A stretch of 10,226 nucleotides of DNA from Bacillota bacterium (GCA_023416175.1 JAEZIE010000238.1:1-10226), one strand, 5' to 3'; numbered from the stretch's first letter, positions 1 through 6,784 are shown. The notes: a model not told the origin generated them from the letters alone. Program-made: numbers and translations.

Positions 1-768
1 AAGGACGAGCTGGCCGAGCTTTCCGATGCTTTTAACATCATGAGCGATAAGCTCGAAAGTCACGACAGGCTCAGAAACGAATTCGTTTCCAATGCGTCCC
101 ACGAATTAAAGACGCCGCTTTCCACCATGAAGCTGCTTGCAGAGTCCATGCTTTATGAGGAAAACCCGGATCCCCGGGTGTCGCGAGAATTCTTTTCGGA
201 CATCAATCATGAGGTGGACCGCCTGACGCATATCGTCAATGATCTTCTACGCCTGGTTAACGAGGAAAACTCCGGCGGTATTCTCTGCCTGACCACGGTA
301 GACATAGAGGAACTGGTTTCCCGGGTCCTGCACCGCCTGATGCCGCTTGCGAAAAACAAGGGCATCCGGTTGGAGCGCAAACTGGTTCCCGTGAAGATTG
401 AATGCGATGAGACCCGCATCGAGCAGGTGATCACAAACCTTGTGGACAACGCCCTTAAATACACGGATAAAGGCAGTGTTTCCGTCACATTAAAACCGGA
501 TGGCCCATACGCTGTGCTGATTGTGCACGATACCGGCATCGGCATTCCCAAGGAGTCTATTCCCAGGGTATTTGAGCGGTTCTACCGGGTGGACAAAGCA
601 AGAAGCCGCGACACGGGCGGTACCGGCCTTGGGCTATCCATTGTGGAGCGCATCGTATCCATGCACGGAGGGTACATTCAAGTGGATAGTGTCCTTGGAC
701 GCGGGTCCACATTCACCGTACGCCTGCCGCTGCACTCCCCGCAGCAGAAAGGAGGCGAGGCGCAGTGA
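1..768 (+). CDS. Sensor histidine kinase (3' part, 5' end outside window)
   Basis: This is the membrane-proximal and catalytic part of a two-component sensor kinase, open from base 1, with 255 residues visible. The first residues (KDELAELSDAFNIMSDKLE) look like the end of a HAMP linker, so transmembrane and sensing parts should lie upstream. Visible motifs in partial numbering are: H-box SHELKTPLS with the phospho-accepting His34, N-box NLVDNALKYT around 146-155, G1 DTGIGIP at 177-183, F-box FERFYRVDKARSR at 191-203, and G2 GGTGLGLS at 206-213. The full set indicates an active HisKA/HATPase_c kinase of the PhoR/ResE/WalK-like class, which autophosphorylates and passes phosphate to a response regulator, probably encoded just upstream. 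The stop codon overlaps the next start by 4 bp (GTGA), so translation is coupled to the lipoprotein gene. Family is certain; the exact orthologue and signal are not. Confidence 0.95.
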   Translation, partial: KDELAELSDAFNIMSDKLESHDRLRNEFVSNASHELKTPLSTMKLLAESMLYEENPDPRVSREFFSDINHEVDRLTHIVNDLLRLVNEENSGGILCLTTVDIEELVSRVLHRLMPLAKNKGIRLERKLVPVKIECDETRIEQVITNLVDNALKYTDKGSVSVTLKPDGPYAVLIVHDTGIGIPKESIPRVFERFYRVDKARSRDTGGTGLGLSIVERIVSMHGGYIQVDSVLGRGSTFTVRLPLHSPQQKGGEAQ

Positions 769-1730
769 ATTCGAATTTACGTTTTGTCGCTTTGCTCCTA
801 ACGCTGCTGTTCGTTGTAACCGGCTGCGGCATTCAGAATACCATTCAGGAGGATGCCATAAAAGAAGCGCTGCCCGGTATCGACCCCGCAGCAGGCATCG
901 GGCGGGATGTGGACATTACGCTCTATTTCCGTTTGACGGACGAGCCCGCCTTGGTACCTGTACGCCGTACCGTGGCTGTACGTGCCAACGAGTATGTTGG
1001 CGGCGCGGTTGTGCGGCAGCTGTTAAACGGCCCCACCGCGTTATTTGGAGATCTGGAACGGGTTTTGCCCAAAGGCACTCGCCTTGTGGATATTTATCCG
1101 GATGGCGGAATCCTCTATGTAGTGCTTTCCAAAGAACTGCTGGAATATGAGGAGGAAGCGGCCACCCGGGAAGAGATTGAATTATCAAAGCGCCTGGGCG
1201 TATACGCAATCGTCAACTCCCTATGCGCATTGGGAGAAGCCAGCCGCGTCCAGATTTTAGTGGACATGGACGGAACGGGCAAGGGTGTGCGCGTTTCACC
1301 TTTCCTGCTGGGGTTTACCTCGGAATATACCTCCTCGCAATGGCTGGACCCAATGGGTGTTGAAGATGACGTGGTGATTAACCCCAAGCTGATGGTCAAC
1401 CTTGCCATGCAGCGGCTGACCGAGGCGAATTATGCGCAAAGCTACATGTTCTTCGCGGAAAGCGAGACGGGCGGCCTGCAGAAACCAGATTTTGCGGCGT
1501 TTGAGACGGAATTGTTATCCCTGGGTACGATCGACAGTTTCACCGTAAACAGCACCGATACCGGTGGCAACACCCTAAATGGGGAAGCGACGGCGGACAT
1601 CGTGTGGACGTCCCGGGAGGACGGCAGGACGCGCACGGCAAAAAATGCAGTATTGGCGCTATTGCCTGAAGGGGAACTATACAAAATAGGCTTCTATTCC
1701 CTGATAGAAGCGCTGGAACAATCAAGGTAG
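765..1730 (+). CDS. GerMN-domain lipoprotein
   Basis: This encodes a 321-residue secreted lipoprotein starting with GTG. GGAGG lies at 751-755, 9 bases before the start. The signal peptide is hydrophobic (residues 5-20) and ends in a lipobox VTGC, with Cys21 as the predicted lipidated residue, so the protein should be anchored on the outer face of the cytoplasmic membrane. Residues about 49-170 match the GerMN pattern (an ITLYF strand, the VVRQLLNGP helix, LPKGTRLVDI, YVVLSKELLE, and a final VYAIVNSLCALGEASRVQILVDG-like part). Residues about 207-315 form a separate alpha+beta domain that may be NTF2-like; that is inference from its pattern. GerMN domains occur in spore germination and sporulation proteins and in LpqB, the lipoprotein partner of the MtrB kinase in actinobacteria. 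Tight coupling to the upstream kinase suggests it modulates that kinase or shares its regulon. No enzymatic motif is visible. Confidence 0.85.
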   Translation: MNSNLRFVALLLTLLFVVTGCGIQNTIQEDAIKEALPGIDPAAGIGRDVDITLYFRLTDEPALVPVRRTVAVRANEYVGGAVVRQLLNGPTALFGDLERVLPKGTRLVDIYPDGGILYVVLSKELLEYEEEAATREEIELSKRLGVYAIVNSLCALGEASRVQILVDMDGTGKGVRVSPFLLGFTSEYTSSQWLDPMGVEDDVVINPKLMVNLAMQRLTEANYAQSYMFFAESETGGLQKPDFAAFETELLSLGTIDSFTVNSTDTGGNTLNGEATADIVWTSREDGRTRTAKNAVLALLPEGELYKIGFYSLIEALEQSR

Positions 1731-1738
1731 AGGTACTT

Positions 1739-3325
1739 ATGAAACACAACAGCCGCATGGCGCATCACAGCAACCGGCAAGGCGGGCTTCGGCATAGAAT
1801 AAGAAGCCTCTGCCTTGTGCTTGGGCTGCTTATTACCGCGACATTTATCGGCTGTTCCGCTGCCAGGGAATACCCTGCTCCCCTGCCCGAGAGCAGCGCA
1901 ACACCGCCATCCATGGAGGCAGGAGACAATACAACGATAGAGTTCGAACTTTTCTTCCCTACGCAGGACGGCCGTACGCTAAGCAGCGAGAAGCGCCAGC
2001 TTGCAAGGGCCGAGAACGTCAGCCGCGCACGCTCCGCGATAGAAGCGCTGTGCGAAGGGCCCAAAAGCGATGTGCTTGACCCCGCGGTACCCGAAGGCTG
2101 GACGCTTTCGGGCGTAGAGCTTTCCGGTGACGTATGCAATATCTATTTTACCGGCAATCCCGCGGCGGGCGAGGGCCTTCTGGTTTTACGCGCAGCGGCG
2201 GCGGCCACGGTGTATGCGAGCGAAGGTATTCAATATACGGACATCTACCTCAACGGCATGCAACCCGGGTATGGGGGCAATCCGCTCGGCGTGCTCTCCC
2301 CCATCGATACTCCTCTCGATTCCTACCTTAGTACTATCGAGCGGGAAAACACCAATACCGGCATCGGACAGGCCGGTGAGGCCAATGCATTAAAAACCCG
2401 CAACGCGCAGCTCTATTTTACAGATATCTCAGGGAGTCTGCTGCTATGTGATGTACGGGAGCTTTCCTACAAGGAACAGGAGCATGCCAATATCGTCATC
2501 ACGGCGCTTTTGGGAGAGCTTGCAAAAGGCTCGCTGGGCAGCGTTGGCCGTGAGCCTGTCCTGCCCAGCGACATGCGGCTTGTAAAATGTGTCATGCCCG
2601 AATCGGAACCCGCTTCCCCCTCCTCCGCAACCGATATACCGCTAGCGGCTTCAGTTAAGGGGCAGGTGGTAGATCTTTACTTCACCCGCCCTGCGGAAGA
2701 GATCGCCACTCCCATTGTATACGCTTCGATTATATACACGGTTACGGGCTTCTGGCCCCAGACCGAAGGCGTGCGAATCTATTTAGATGACGCGCCCATT
2801 ACGGTGGACAGCATACTACATAACGGCGATGACAGCACAATATTCTCCCGCACCGACTTTTCCGGCATGCTGGGGCATACCGTTACACTGCTGTTCCCGG
2901 ATCAGGACGGCCTCGGCCTCTATCCGGTGCTGCGGTGTTTGCCGCAAAGCGCCGCGTACGATCCGCGTGTACGGCTGACTACGCTCTTTACCGGCCCTGC
3001 TGACCCCGGCCTGCCGCTTTCCGTATTGGAAGAAGCGGACGTGTTGAATGTTTCCATACAGGGGAATATGGCCGTGATCAATTTCAGGGAAGGTTTCTAT
3101 GAGAAGCTTTCCACCTTTGTGGAAAGCGGCGTATCGCGTTTGCCCCAGAATACGCGCGCACAGATGGCGGTCTTTTCCATGGCCAATACGCTTGCAAGCA
3201 TACCGGGCGTGGATAAAGTCTGGATGCTCGAAGATGGCGAACGCATCAATAAAAGCATCAACCTTTTATATCTGGGCAACCCGCTCTTCTATAATCCCGG
3301 CCTCCTGCTCACAGGAGAACGGTAA
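1739..3325 (+). CDS. Large lipoprotein with three GerMN-like repeats
   Basis: This encodes a 528-residue protein starting at ATG 1739, 8 bp after the preceding stop, with a GAGG ribosome binding site at 1730-1733. An in-frame ATG at 1757 is a possible alternative start. The basic N-terminus (residues 1-22) is followed by a hydrophobic segment (24-37) ending in FIGC, with Cys39 as the probable lipidation site. Three segments share the GerMN layout: about 66-172 (IEFELFFPTQDG to TDIYLNG), about 222-353 (NAQLYFTDISG to VRIYLDD), and about 379-503 (HTVTLLFPDQDG to VDKVWMLEDGERI). Each has an opening beta strand ending in F, a middle SGDVCNIYF-like or QGNMAVINF-like strand, a long helix, and a closing strand. 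The middle repeat is the most diverged and has a Ser/Pro-rich insertion around 287-300. The protein is probably displayed outside the membrane together with the preceding lipoprotein. The GerMN assignment is firm for the first and third repeats and inferred for the second. The biochemical role is unknown. Confidence 0.82.
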   Translation: MKHNSRMAHHSNRQGGLRHRIRSLCLVLGLLITATFIGCSAAREYPAPLPESSATPPSMEAGDNTTIEFELFFPTQDGRTLSSEKRQLARAENVSRARSAIEALCEGPKSDVLDPAVPEGWTLSGVELSGDVCNIYFTGNPAAGEGLLVLRAAAAATVYASEGIQYTDIYLNGMQPGYGGNPLGVLSPIDTPLDSYLSTIERENTNTGIGQAGEANALKTRNAQLYFTDISGSLLLCDVRELSYKEQEHANIVITALLGELAKGSLGSVGREPVLPSDMRLVKCVMPESEPASPSSATDIPLAASVKGQVVDLYFTRPAEEIATPIVYASIIYTVTGFWPQTEGVRIYLDDAPITVDSILHNGDDSTIFSRTDFSGMLGHTVTLLFPDQDGLGLYPVLRCLPQSAAYDPRVRLTTLFTGPADPGLPLSVLEEADVLNVSIQGNMAVINFREGFYEKLSTFVESGVSRLPQNTRAQMAVFSMANTLASIPGVDKVWMLEDGERINKSINLLYLGNPLFYNPGLLLTGER

Positions 3326-3343
3326 AGAAAGAAAAGGGAATGC

Positions 3344-3389
3344 TTAAGCCCGTACGATAAAAAGTATGCGGGATTTTATCAGGGCTTAA
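3344..3389 (+). terminator. Long nested hairpin after the GerMN operon
   Basis: The outer arms TTAAGCCC (3344-3351) and GGGCTTAA (3382-3389) are perfect complements. Inside them GATAAAA (3356-3362) pairs perfectly with TTTTATC (3374-3380), leaving an 11-nt loop and a 4/1 internal loop. The hairpin begins 19 bases after the stop of the last operon gene. It is followed by AT-rich sequence without a clean T run, so termination is probable by position but not textbook. It could instead stabilise the mRNA 3' end. Confidence 0.5.
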
Positions 3390-3442
3390 ATATTTATAGA
3401 TTATTCATATACGGGATCTGCCCTAAGTCCATTGGCCTGCGC

Positions 3443-3448
3443 TATAAT
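3443..3448 (+). promoter_or_regulatory. Probable -10 element of the LCP gene
   Basis: A perfect TATAAT lies 70 bases upstream of the LCP start, after the hairpin that closes the preceding operon. I see no good -35 at 16-18 bases upstream, so the promoter is only partly supported. Transcription would begin near 3455 and give a leader of about 65 nt. Confidence 0.45.
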
Positions 3449-3473
3449 AAGTCGTTGGGAAAAATTCGAAGAG

Positions 3474-3498
3474 GCCGCGCAGTATACTTTGCGGCTTT
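3474..3498 (+). other. Small GC hairpin with short T run in the LCP leader
   Basis: GCCGC (3474-3478) pairs with GCGGC (3491-3495), and TTTT follows directly. It sits between the probable -10 and the ribosome binding site (AAGGAG, 3508-3513). The shape is that of a weak intrinsic terminator or attenuator. The stem is only 5 bp, so the function is uncertain. Confidence 0.3.
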
Positions 3499-3518
3499 TA
3501 CCATACCAAGGAGCCGAT

Positions 3519-5123
3519 ATGATAAACGACGAGAATTCGCGTAAAATCAGGCATGTAGGCGGCAAGACACAAGCGCGTCAGGACGCTCCGCAGAACGGGC
3601 CCGCGGCATCTATCCCCGAAGCCGATCCCTCTGCAAACAAAGCCGCCCCCAAGAGGCAACCAGCCGCAAAACCCCAGCGTCCCAAAGGGCAAAAGCGGCA
3701 CAAGCCCCGGAGAACGATGACAAAAGCAGGAAAGATCGTGCTTTTTTCTTTGCTTGCGGTGCTCGCCATCGGCATTGGGCTTGGCGTAAAATTCTATTAT
3801 GATGTCATGAATCCTGAAACGCTGTTCCAGGAGGAACCACAGCCGACTTTAACGCCTGCCGCCTCCCCTGCTAATACATTGACCCCGGGTACCTCGCCCA
3901 CGCCTTCCCCCACGCCCGACCCCCAGGCGCAGCTATTGAGCCAGGCGGACCTTGAGTTTATGAAAAACCGCGTGAATATACTCGTGCTGGGCATTGACGA
4001 AAGCACAGAGAGGGCGAACTGGGGCTCATTCCGCACGGATACGATGATACTCGTGACAATCGACTTTGCCACGAACGACGTACACATGATCTCAGTTCCG
4101 CGCGACAGTTATGTAAAGATTGCAAACGGCGACGGAAAGGTCATTAACAAGAACGATCTGCCGCAGTTTGCAAAAATCAACAGCGCCTTCCCCACCGGCG
4201 GAGGCGCACAGAAAAACGGATACGAGTATGCCATGGGTACAGTTAGCTACCTGTTTGGCGGCATTCCCATACACTATTATCTAGGCTTTAACATGAATGT
4301 CGTGAAGGAAGTGGTCAACGCCATGGGCGGCGTAGACTACAATGTTGATGTTGAGGTCAACATGAACGGGCGGCAACTGCACCCCGGCATGCAGCACATG
4401 GACGGGCAGGCCGTATTGGACTATTCTCGCCAGAGAAAGGGTTCTTCCGATATCGCCCGCGTAGACCGGCAGCAGCGCATCATCATGGCAATATTCCAGC
4501 AATTGAAAAGCACGGGCCAGATTCAGAACCTACCCGACATTTATCAGGCCGTGGAGAAGAACATCCAGACGAATTTGAGCTTCAAGCAGATTACCTCTCT
4601 TGCGCTGCTGGCGCTGAAGATGGATCAGTCCCAGCTTTATAAGCATACGGTGGACGGTGAATTCCTCAATATGTATACGATGAGCTATTGGGGCATCAAC
4701 ACCTCCAAGCTCAACAATCTGATAAAAGAGGTGTTCGGGATCAACGTCTCCACCGACGCCGAAATCAATGTAACAAACATTAAGGCGCAGATCGAAGCGA
4801 ACCGTGCCCTGATCGCAATGGAGCTTGGGGCGGCGAAAAGCGCCATCGCACAGGCGGACGGTATTCTCGCCCAGTACAGCGCATGGCTTTCCGAGGACAC
4901 GAAAGCCCAGCTAAAGAGCTTAAAGAGCCAGCTTGAGGATGCGGTGGATATGGAGGCCAAAGCGCAGCTTGACGCCTACACCCCGCCGCTCGTGCAGCTG
5001 TGCAACGAGATCCTCGCGGCGCTTGAGAACGCAGGCGCAATGGCCGGATCAGCGCCCGTTATGCCTGAGCCCACGCCGAATATGGGCGACATACCGGAGA
5101 TACCGGAGATGCCGGTCGGATAA
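3519..5123 (+). CDS. LytR-CpsA-Psr (LCP) family cell-wall protein
   Basis: This encodes a 534-residue LCP protein. The ATG at 3519 is chosen because AAGGAG lies at 3508-3513 with 5-nt spacing. The frame stays open upstream to a TTG at 3432, but that would overlap the -10 region. Residues 1-70 are a basic, Pro/Ala/Lys-rich cytoplasmic part, 72-93 a single membrane helix, and 105-135 a Pro/Thr/Ser-rich spacer. The LCP domain spans about 150-325, with NRVNILVLGID, the FRTDTMILVTID strand, ISVPRDSYVKI, and the C-terminal SRQRKGSSDIARVDRQQR motif. These Asp/Arg positions match the catalytic set of LCP phosphotransferases, which attach undecaprenyl-linked teichoic acids or polysaccharides to peptidoglycan outside the membrane. 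Residues 330-400 continue the common LCP region. Residues about 410-505 are a Lys/Ala/Glu-rich helical tail, followed by a Met/Pro-rich end (MPEPTPNMGDIPEIPEMPVG), which is unusual. The gene is monocistronic. Confidence 0.93.
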   Translation: MINDENSRKIRHVGGKTQARQDAPQNGPAASIPEADPSANKAAPKRQPAAKPQRPKGQKRHKPRRTMTKAGKIVLFSLLAVLAIGIGLGVKFYYDVMNPETLFQEEPQPTLTPAASPANTLTPGTSPTPSPTPDPQAQLLSQADLEFMKNRVNILVLGIDESTERANWGSFRTDTMILVTIDFATNDVHMISVPRDSYVKIANGDGKVINKNDLPQFAKINSAFPTGGGAQKNGYEYAMGTVSYLFGGIPIHYYLGFNMNVVKEVVNAMGGVDYNVDVEVNMNGRQLHPGMQHMDGQAVLDYSRQRKGSSDIARVDRQQRIIMAIFQQLKSTGQIQNLPDIYQAVEKNIQTNLSFKQITSLALLALKMDQSQLYKHTVDGEFLNMYTMSYWGINTSKLNNLIKEVFGINVSTDAEINVTNIKAQIEANRALIAMELGAAKSAIAQADGILAQYSAWLSEDTKAQLKSLKSQLEDAVDMEAKAQLDAYTPPLVQLCNEILAALENAGAMAGSAPVMPEPTPNMGDIPEIPEMPVG

Positions 5124-5163
5124 CACTTTTAATACCGAATTGGTTAAATACCATCTAGAAGCG

Positions 5164-5200
5164 GGACAGGGTGCGAATTGCCGTACCCTGTCCTCTCATT
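5164..5200 (+). terminator. Terminator hairpin after the LCP gene
   Basis: GGACAGGGT (5164-5172) and ACCCTGTCC (5185-5193) are perfect arms. They extend inward by a G-T pair, C-G and G-C to a 6-nt loop, giving a 12-bp stem. The following TCTCATTTA is only a weak T tract. Position 40 bases after the stop supports a terminator role. The stem could also act on the opposite strand. Confidence 0.7.
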
Positions 5201-5387
5201 TACTCCTATCAATCATGTACGCTTGAGACGCCCGCTTCGGTTGTTTATGCGGTGCAAGTTCTGCCTCCTGGGTTCAGGGCGAGGCACCGCCATCATCCGC
5301 GTTCTTGCCGGTAGCGCAATCATGGTCTCCTTGACTCCCAAAAATGACAGCCATACGTGTAATGTGGCATCGATTTTTCTCGTTTTC

Positions 5388-5409
5388 GGTATGAGTGACC
5401 ACTCATACC
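5388..5409. promoter_or_regulatory. 22-bp palindrome resembling a TetR-family operator
   Basis: Arms GGTATGAGTG and CACTCATACC are perfect complements separated by AC. The core GAGTG-N2-CACTC is typical in shape of operators bound by TetR-family dimers. It lies about 70 bases upstream of the -35 of the GNAT gene and does not overlap it. No T run follows, which argues against a terminator. The regulator is not encoded in this window. Confidence 0.45.
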
Positions 5410-5479
5410 CTATATGTAGTGCTTTTCTTCCAAATGCTTCTGTTTTCTCCCGCTATCTCGCATAATCCGGCTGTTTTGT

Positions 5480-5508
5480 TTGCCGCCCCCCAAGGAATCT
5501 GCTATAAT
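5480..5508 (+). promoter_or_regulatory. Extended -10 sigma-A promoter of the GNAT gene
   Basis: The -35 is TTGCCG (5480-5485), the spacer is 17 bp, and the -10 is TATAAT (5503-5508) preceded by TGC, an extended -10. Transcription would start near 5515, leaving a leader of about 49 nt with a G-rich ribosome binding site (GGGGGG, 5551-5556). Confidence 0.8.
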
Positions 5509-5563
5509 GGTCGGGAGTTATTGAGGACTTATTTCTTATTTTTATTAGTTGGGGGGAAACTAA

Positions 5564-6685
5564 ATGGTAACGGTCCGCGAATTCACGGAAAGAAAGGATA
5601 TCAAGACGTTTATCGCCTTCGCCAACAACCTCTACAAAAACAATCCCTACTATGTACCGGACATGTTCAGCTCACAGGTAAATGACTTTGATAGGGAGAA
5701 AAATCCGGCCTACGAATACTGCGATTCCAAGTGCTTTTTGGCATATCGGGACGGCAAGTTGGTCGGCCGCATCGCTGCCATATATAATACCCACGCAAAC
5801 CAGAAATACAATCTGAACCAGATGCGCTTTTCGCATGCGGATTATATCGACGATGCGGAAGTGGTGGACGCGTTGTTTGCCGCAGTGGAGAACTGGGCGC
5901 AGGAAAAGGGCTGTACCGCAGTGCACGGGCCGCTCGGCTTTTCCGACATGGACCGGGAAGGCTTGCTCATCAAGGGGTTTGACAAACTAAGCCAGTTCTT
6001 TGTGTATTACAACCACCCCTATTACATGGAACAGATGGAGCGCATGGGCTATCAAAAGGATATTGACTGGATCGAATACCGTGTCAAGCTGCCGGATAAA
6101 CCCGACGAACGTCTCGAACGCCTGGCCAACGCCGTGGAACGGCGCATGAAATTAAAGGCCGCGCCGCTTACCAACCGCAACTCCATCAAGCCCTATATAG
6201 AGGGCGTATTTAAGCTCTACAACGAGGCCTACCTTGCGCTCTACGGCATGGTGGCGCTTACCCCGCGCCAGGTGGAAAAGTACGTAGGTGAATTCCTGCC
6301 CCTCGTCAATGACCGCACCACCGCCATACTGCTCAACGACAAGGACGAAGTGGTGGGCTTTGGCGTGGGCGCGCCCTCGCTTTCCCTTGCGCAGCAAAAA
6401 TGCAGAGGGCAGCTGTTCCCATTTGGCTGGTACCACATCCTGCGTGCGCTTAACGGCAGGAATGATACGCTGGATATGTTTTTAATCGCCGTCAAGCCCG
6501 AGCTTCAGGGCACGGGCATCAACGCCGTCATCATGAACCGGCTGTTGAAATTCGCCATCGAGGACGGCCGCAAATACGCGGAAACCGGGCCGGAGCTGGA
6601 GAATAACTCCAACGTGGTGAGCCAATGGCGCTATTTTGAAACGGAGCAGCACAAGACCCGCCGCTGTTATATCAAACAATTGTAA
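5564..6685 (+). CDS. GNAT-superfamily acyltransferase-like protein
   Basis: This encodes a 373-residue soluble protein starting at ATG 5564, 7 bases after a G6 tract that can serve as the Shine-Dalgarno sequence. The N-terminal half (about 1-165) reads like a GNAT fold (VTVREFTERKDIKTFIAFAN, then CFLAYRDGKLVGRIAAIYN, a typical beta4 strand). The C-terminal half (about 200-373) carries a second GNAT-like unit with TAILLNDKDEVVGFGVGAPS and, at 308-324, IAVKPELQGTGINAVIM. The QGTG part fits the acetyl-CoA pyrophosphate loop (Q/R-x-x-G-x-G/A). The end (ELENNSNVVSQWRYFE through RRCYIK) is characteristic of this long subfamily. The tandem arrangement suggests one domain may bind acyl-CoA while the other shapes the acceptor site. 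The substrate is unknown. It stands alone between its own promoter and terminator. Confidence 0.82.
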   Translation: MVTVREFTERKDIKTFIAFANNLYKNNPYYVPDMFSSQVNDFDREKNPAYEYCDSKCFLAYRDGKLVGRIAAIYNTHANQKYNLNQMRFSHADYIDDAEVVDALFAAVENWAQEKGCTAVHGPLGFSDMDREGLLIKGFDKLSQFFVYYNHPYYMEQMERMGYQKDIDWIEYRVKLPDKPDERLERLANAVERRMKLKAAPLTNRNSIKPYIEGVFKLYNEAYLALYGMVALTPRQVEKYVGEFLPLVNDRTTAILLNDKDEVVGFGVGAPSLSLAQQKCRGQLFPFGWYHILRALNGRNDTLDMFLIAVKPELQGTGINAVIMNRLLKFAIEDGRKYAETGPELENNSNVVSQWRYFETEQHKTRRCYIKQL

Positions 6686-6700
6686 ATTTCGATGGATCTA

Positions 6701-6730
6701 AGGGCCGCGCTATGATGCGCGGCCTTTTTA
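6701..6730 (+). terminator. Intrinsic terminator of the GNAT gene
   Basis: GGCCGCGC (6703-6710) and GCGCGGCC (6717-6724) form a perfect 8-bp GC stem with a 6-nt loop (TATGAT) and are followed by TTTTT (6725-6729). AG before the stem can pair with the first T residues. Confidence 0.93.
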
Positions 6731-6763
6731 TGTCCGTTCCAATCCTGACGTTCACAATAATTT

Positions 6764-6778
6764 TATTGTTTTTCGATA
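6764..6778. promoter_or_regulatory. Operator-like site 1, upstream of the DUF2975 operon
   Basis: The site is TATTG-N5-CGATA with a TTTTT centre. The dyad is imperfect at one position (TATTG against TATCG). An identical pair of half-sites recurs 21 bp downstream, two helical turns away. It lies just upstream of the -35, where a DNA-binding protein could cooperate with site 2. The XRE protein at 7311-7559 is the natural candidate. Confidence 0.55.
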
Positions 6779-6784
6779 ATTTTG

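Larger units (their letters stand above)
5124..5563. other. 440-bp intergenic region with regulatory and structured elements
   Basis: No convincing gene is seen here. In order it holds a strong hairpin after the LCP gene (5164-5193), an inverted repeat GCGGTGC (5249-5255) / GCACCGC (5284-5290) inside a segment bounded by GAGAC (5225-5229) and GTCTC (5325-5329), a 22-bp palindrome (5388-5409), and the promoter of the next gene (5480-5508). A 36-codon minus-strand ORF (5323 down to 5213) has AAGGAG just before its ATG, but with only 3 bases of spacing. Its predicted peptide is very Arg-rich. The plus-strand ORF across 5178-5465 has no start signal and no protein-like pattern. Confidence 0.6.

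Noticed and set aside
521..1150. 209-codon plus-strand ORF spanning the kinase-lipoprotein junction in another frame
   Set aside because: It overlaps two genes with clear motifs, and its composition (many Arg, Cys, Ser) is typical of an out-of-frame reading.
3432..3518. Upstream in-frame extension of the LCP gene from a TTG start
   Set aside because: It has no ribosome binding site and overlaps the TATAAT. ATG 3519 has AAGGAG at proper spacing, and the 29 extra residues look unlike an LCP N-terminus.
5249..5292. tRNA-like acceptor stem (GCGGTGC / GCACCGC followed by CA) with a GGTTCAGGG stretch
   Set aside because: Only about 42 nt separate the arm ends, the T-arm does not pair, and there is no anticodon or D arm, so it is not a tRNA.
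5178..5465. 95-codon plus-strand ORF in the intergenic region
   Set aside because: It starts inside the terminator hairpin, has no ribosome binding site and no recognisable domain, and its codon use differs from the neighbours.
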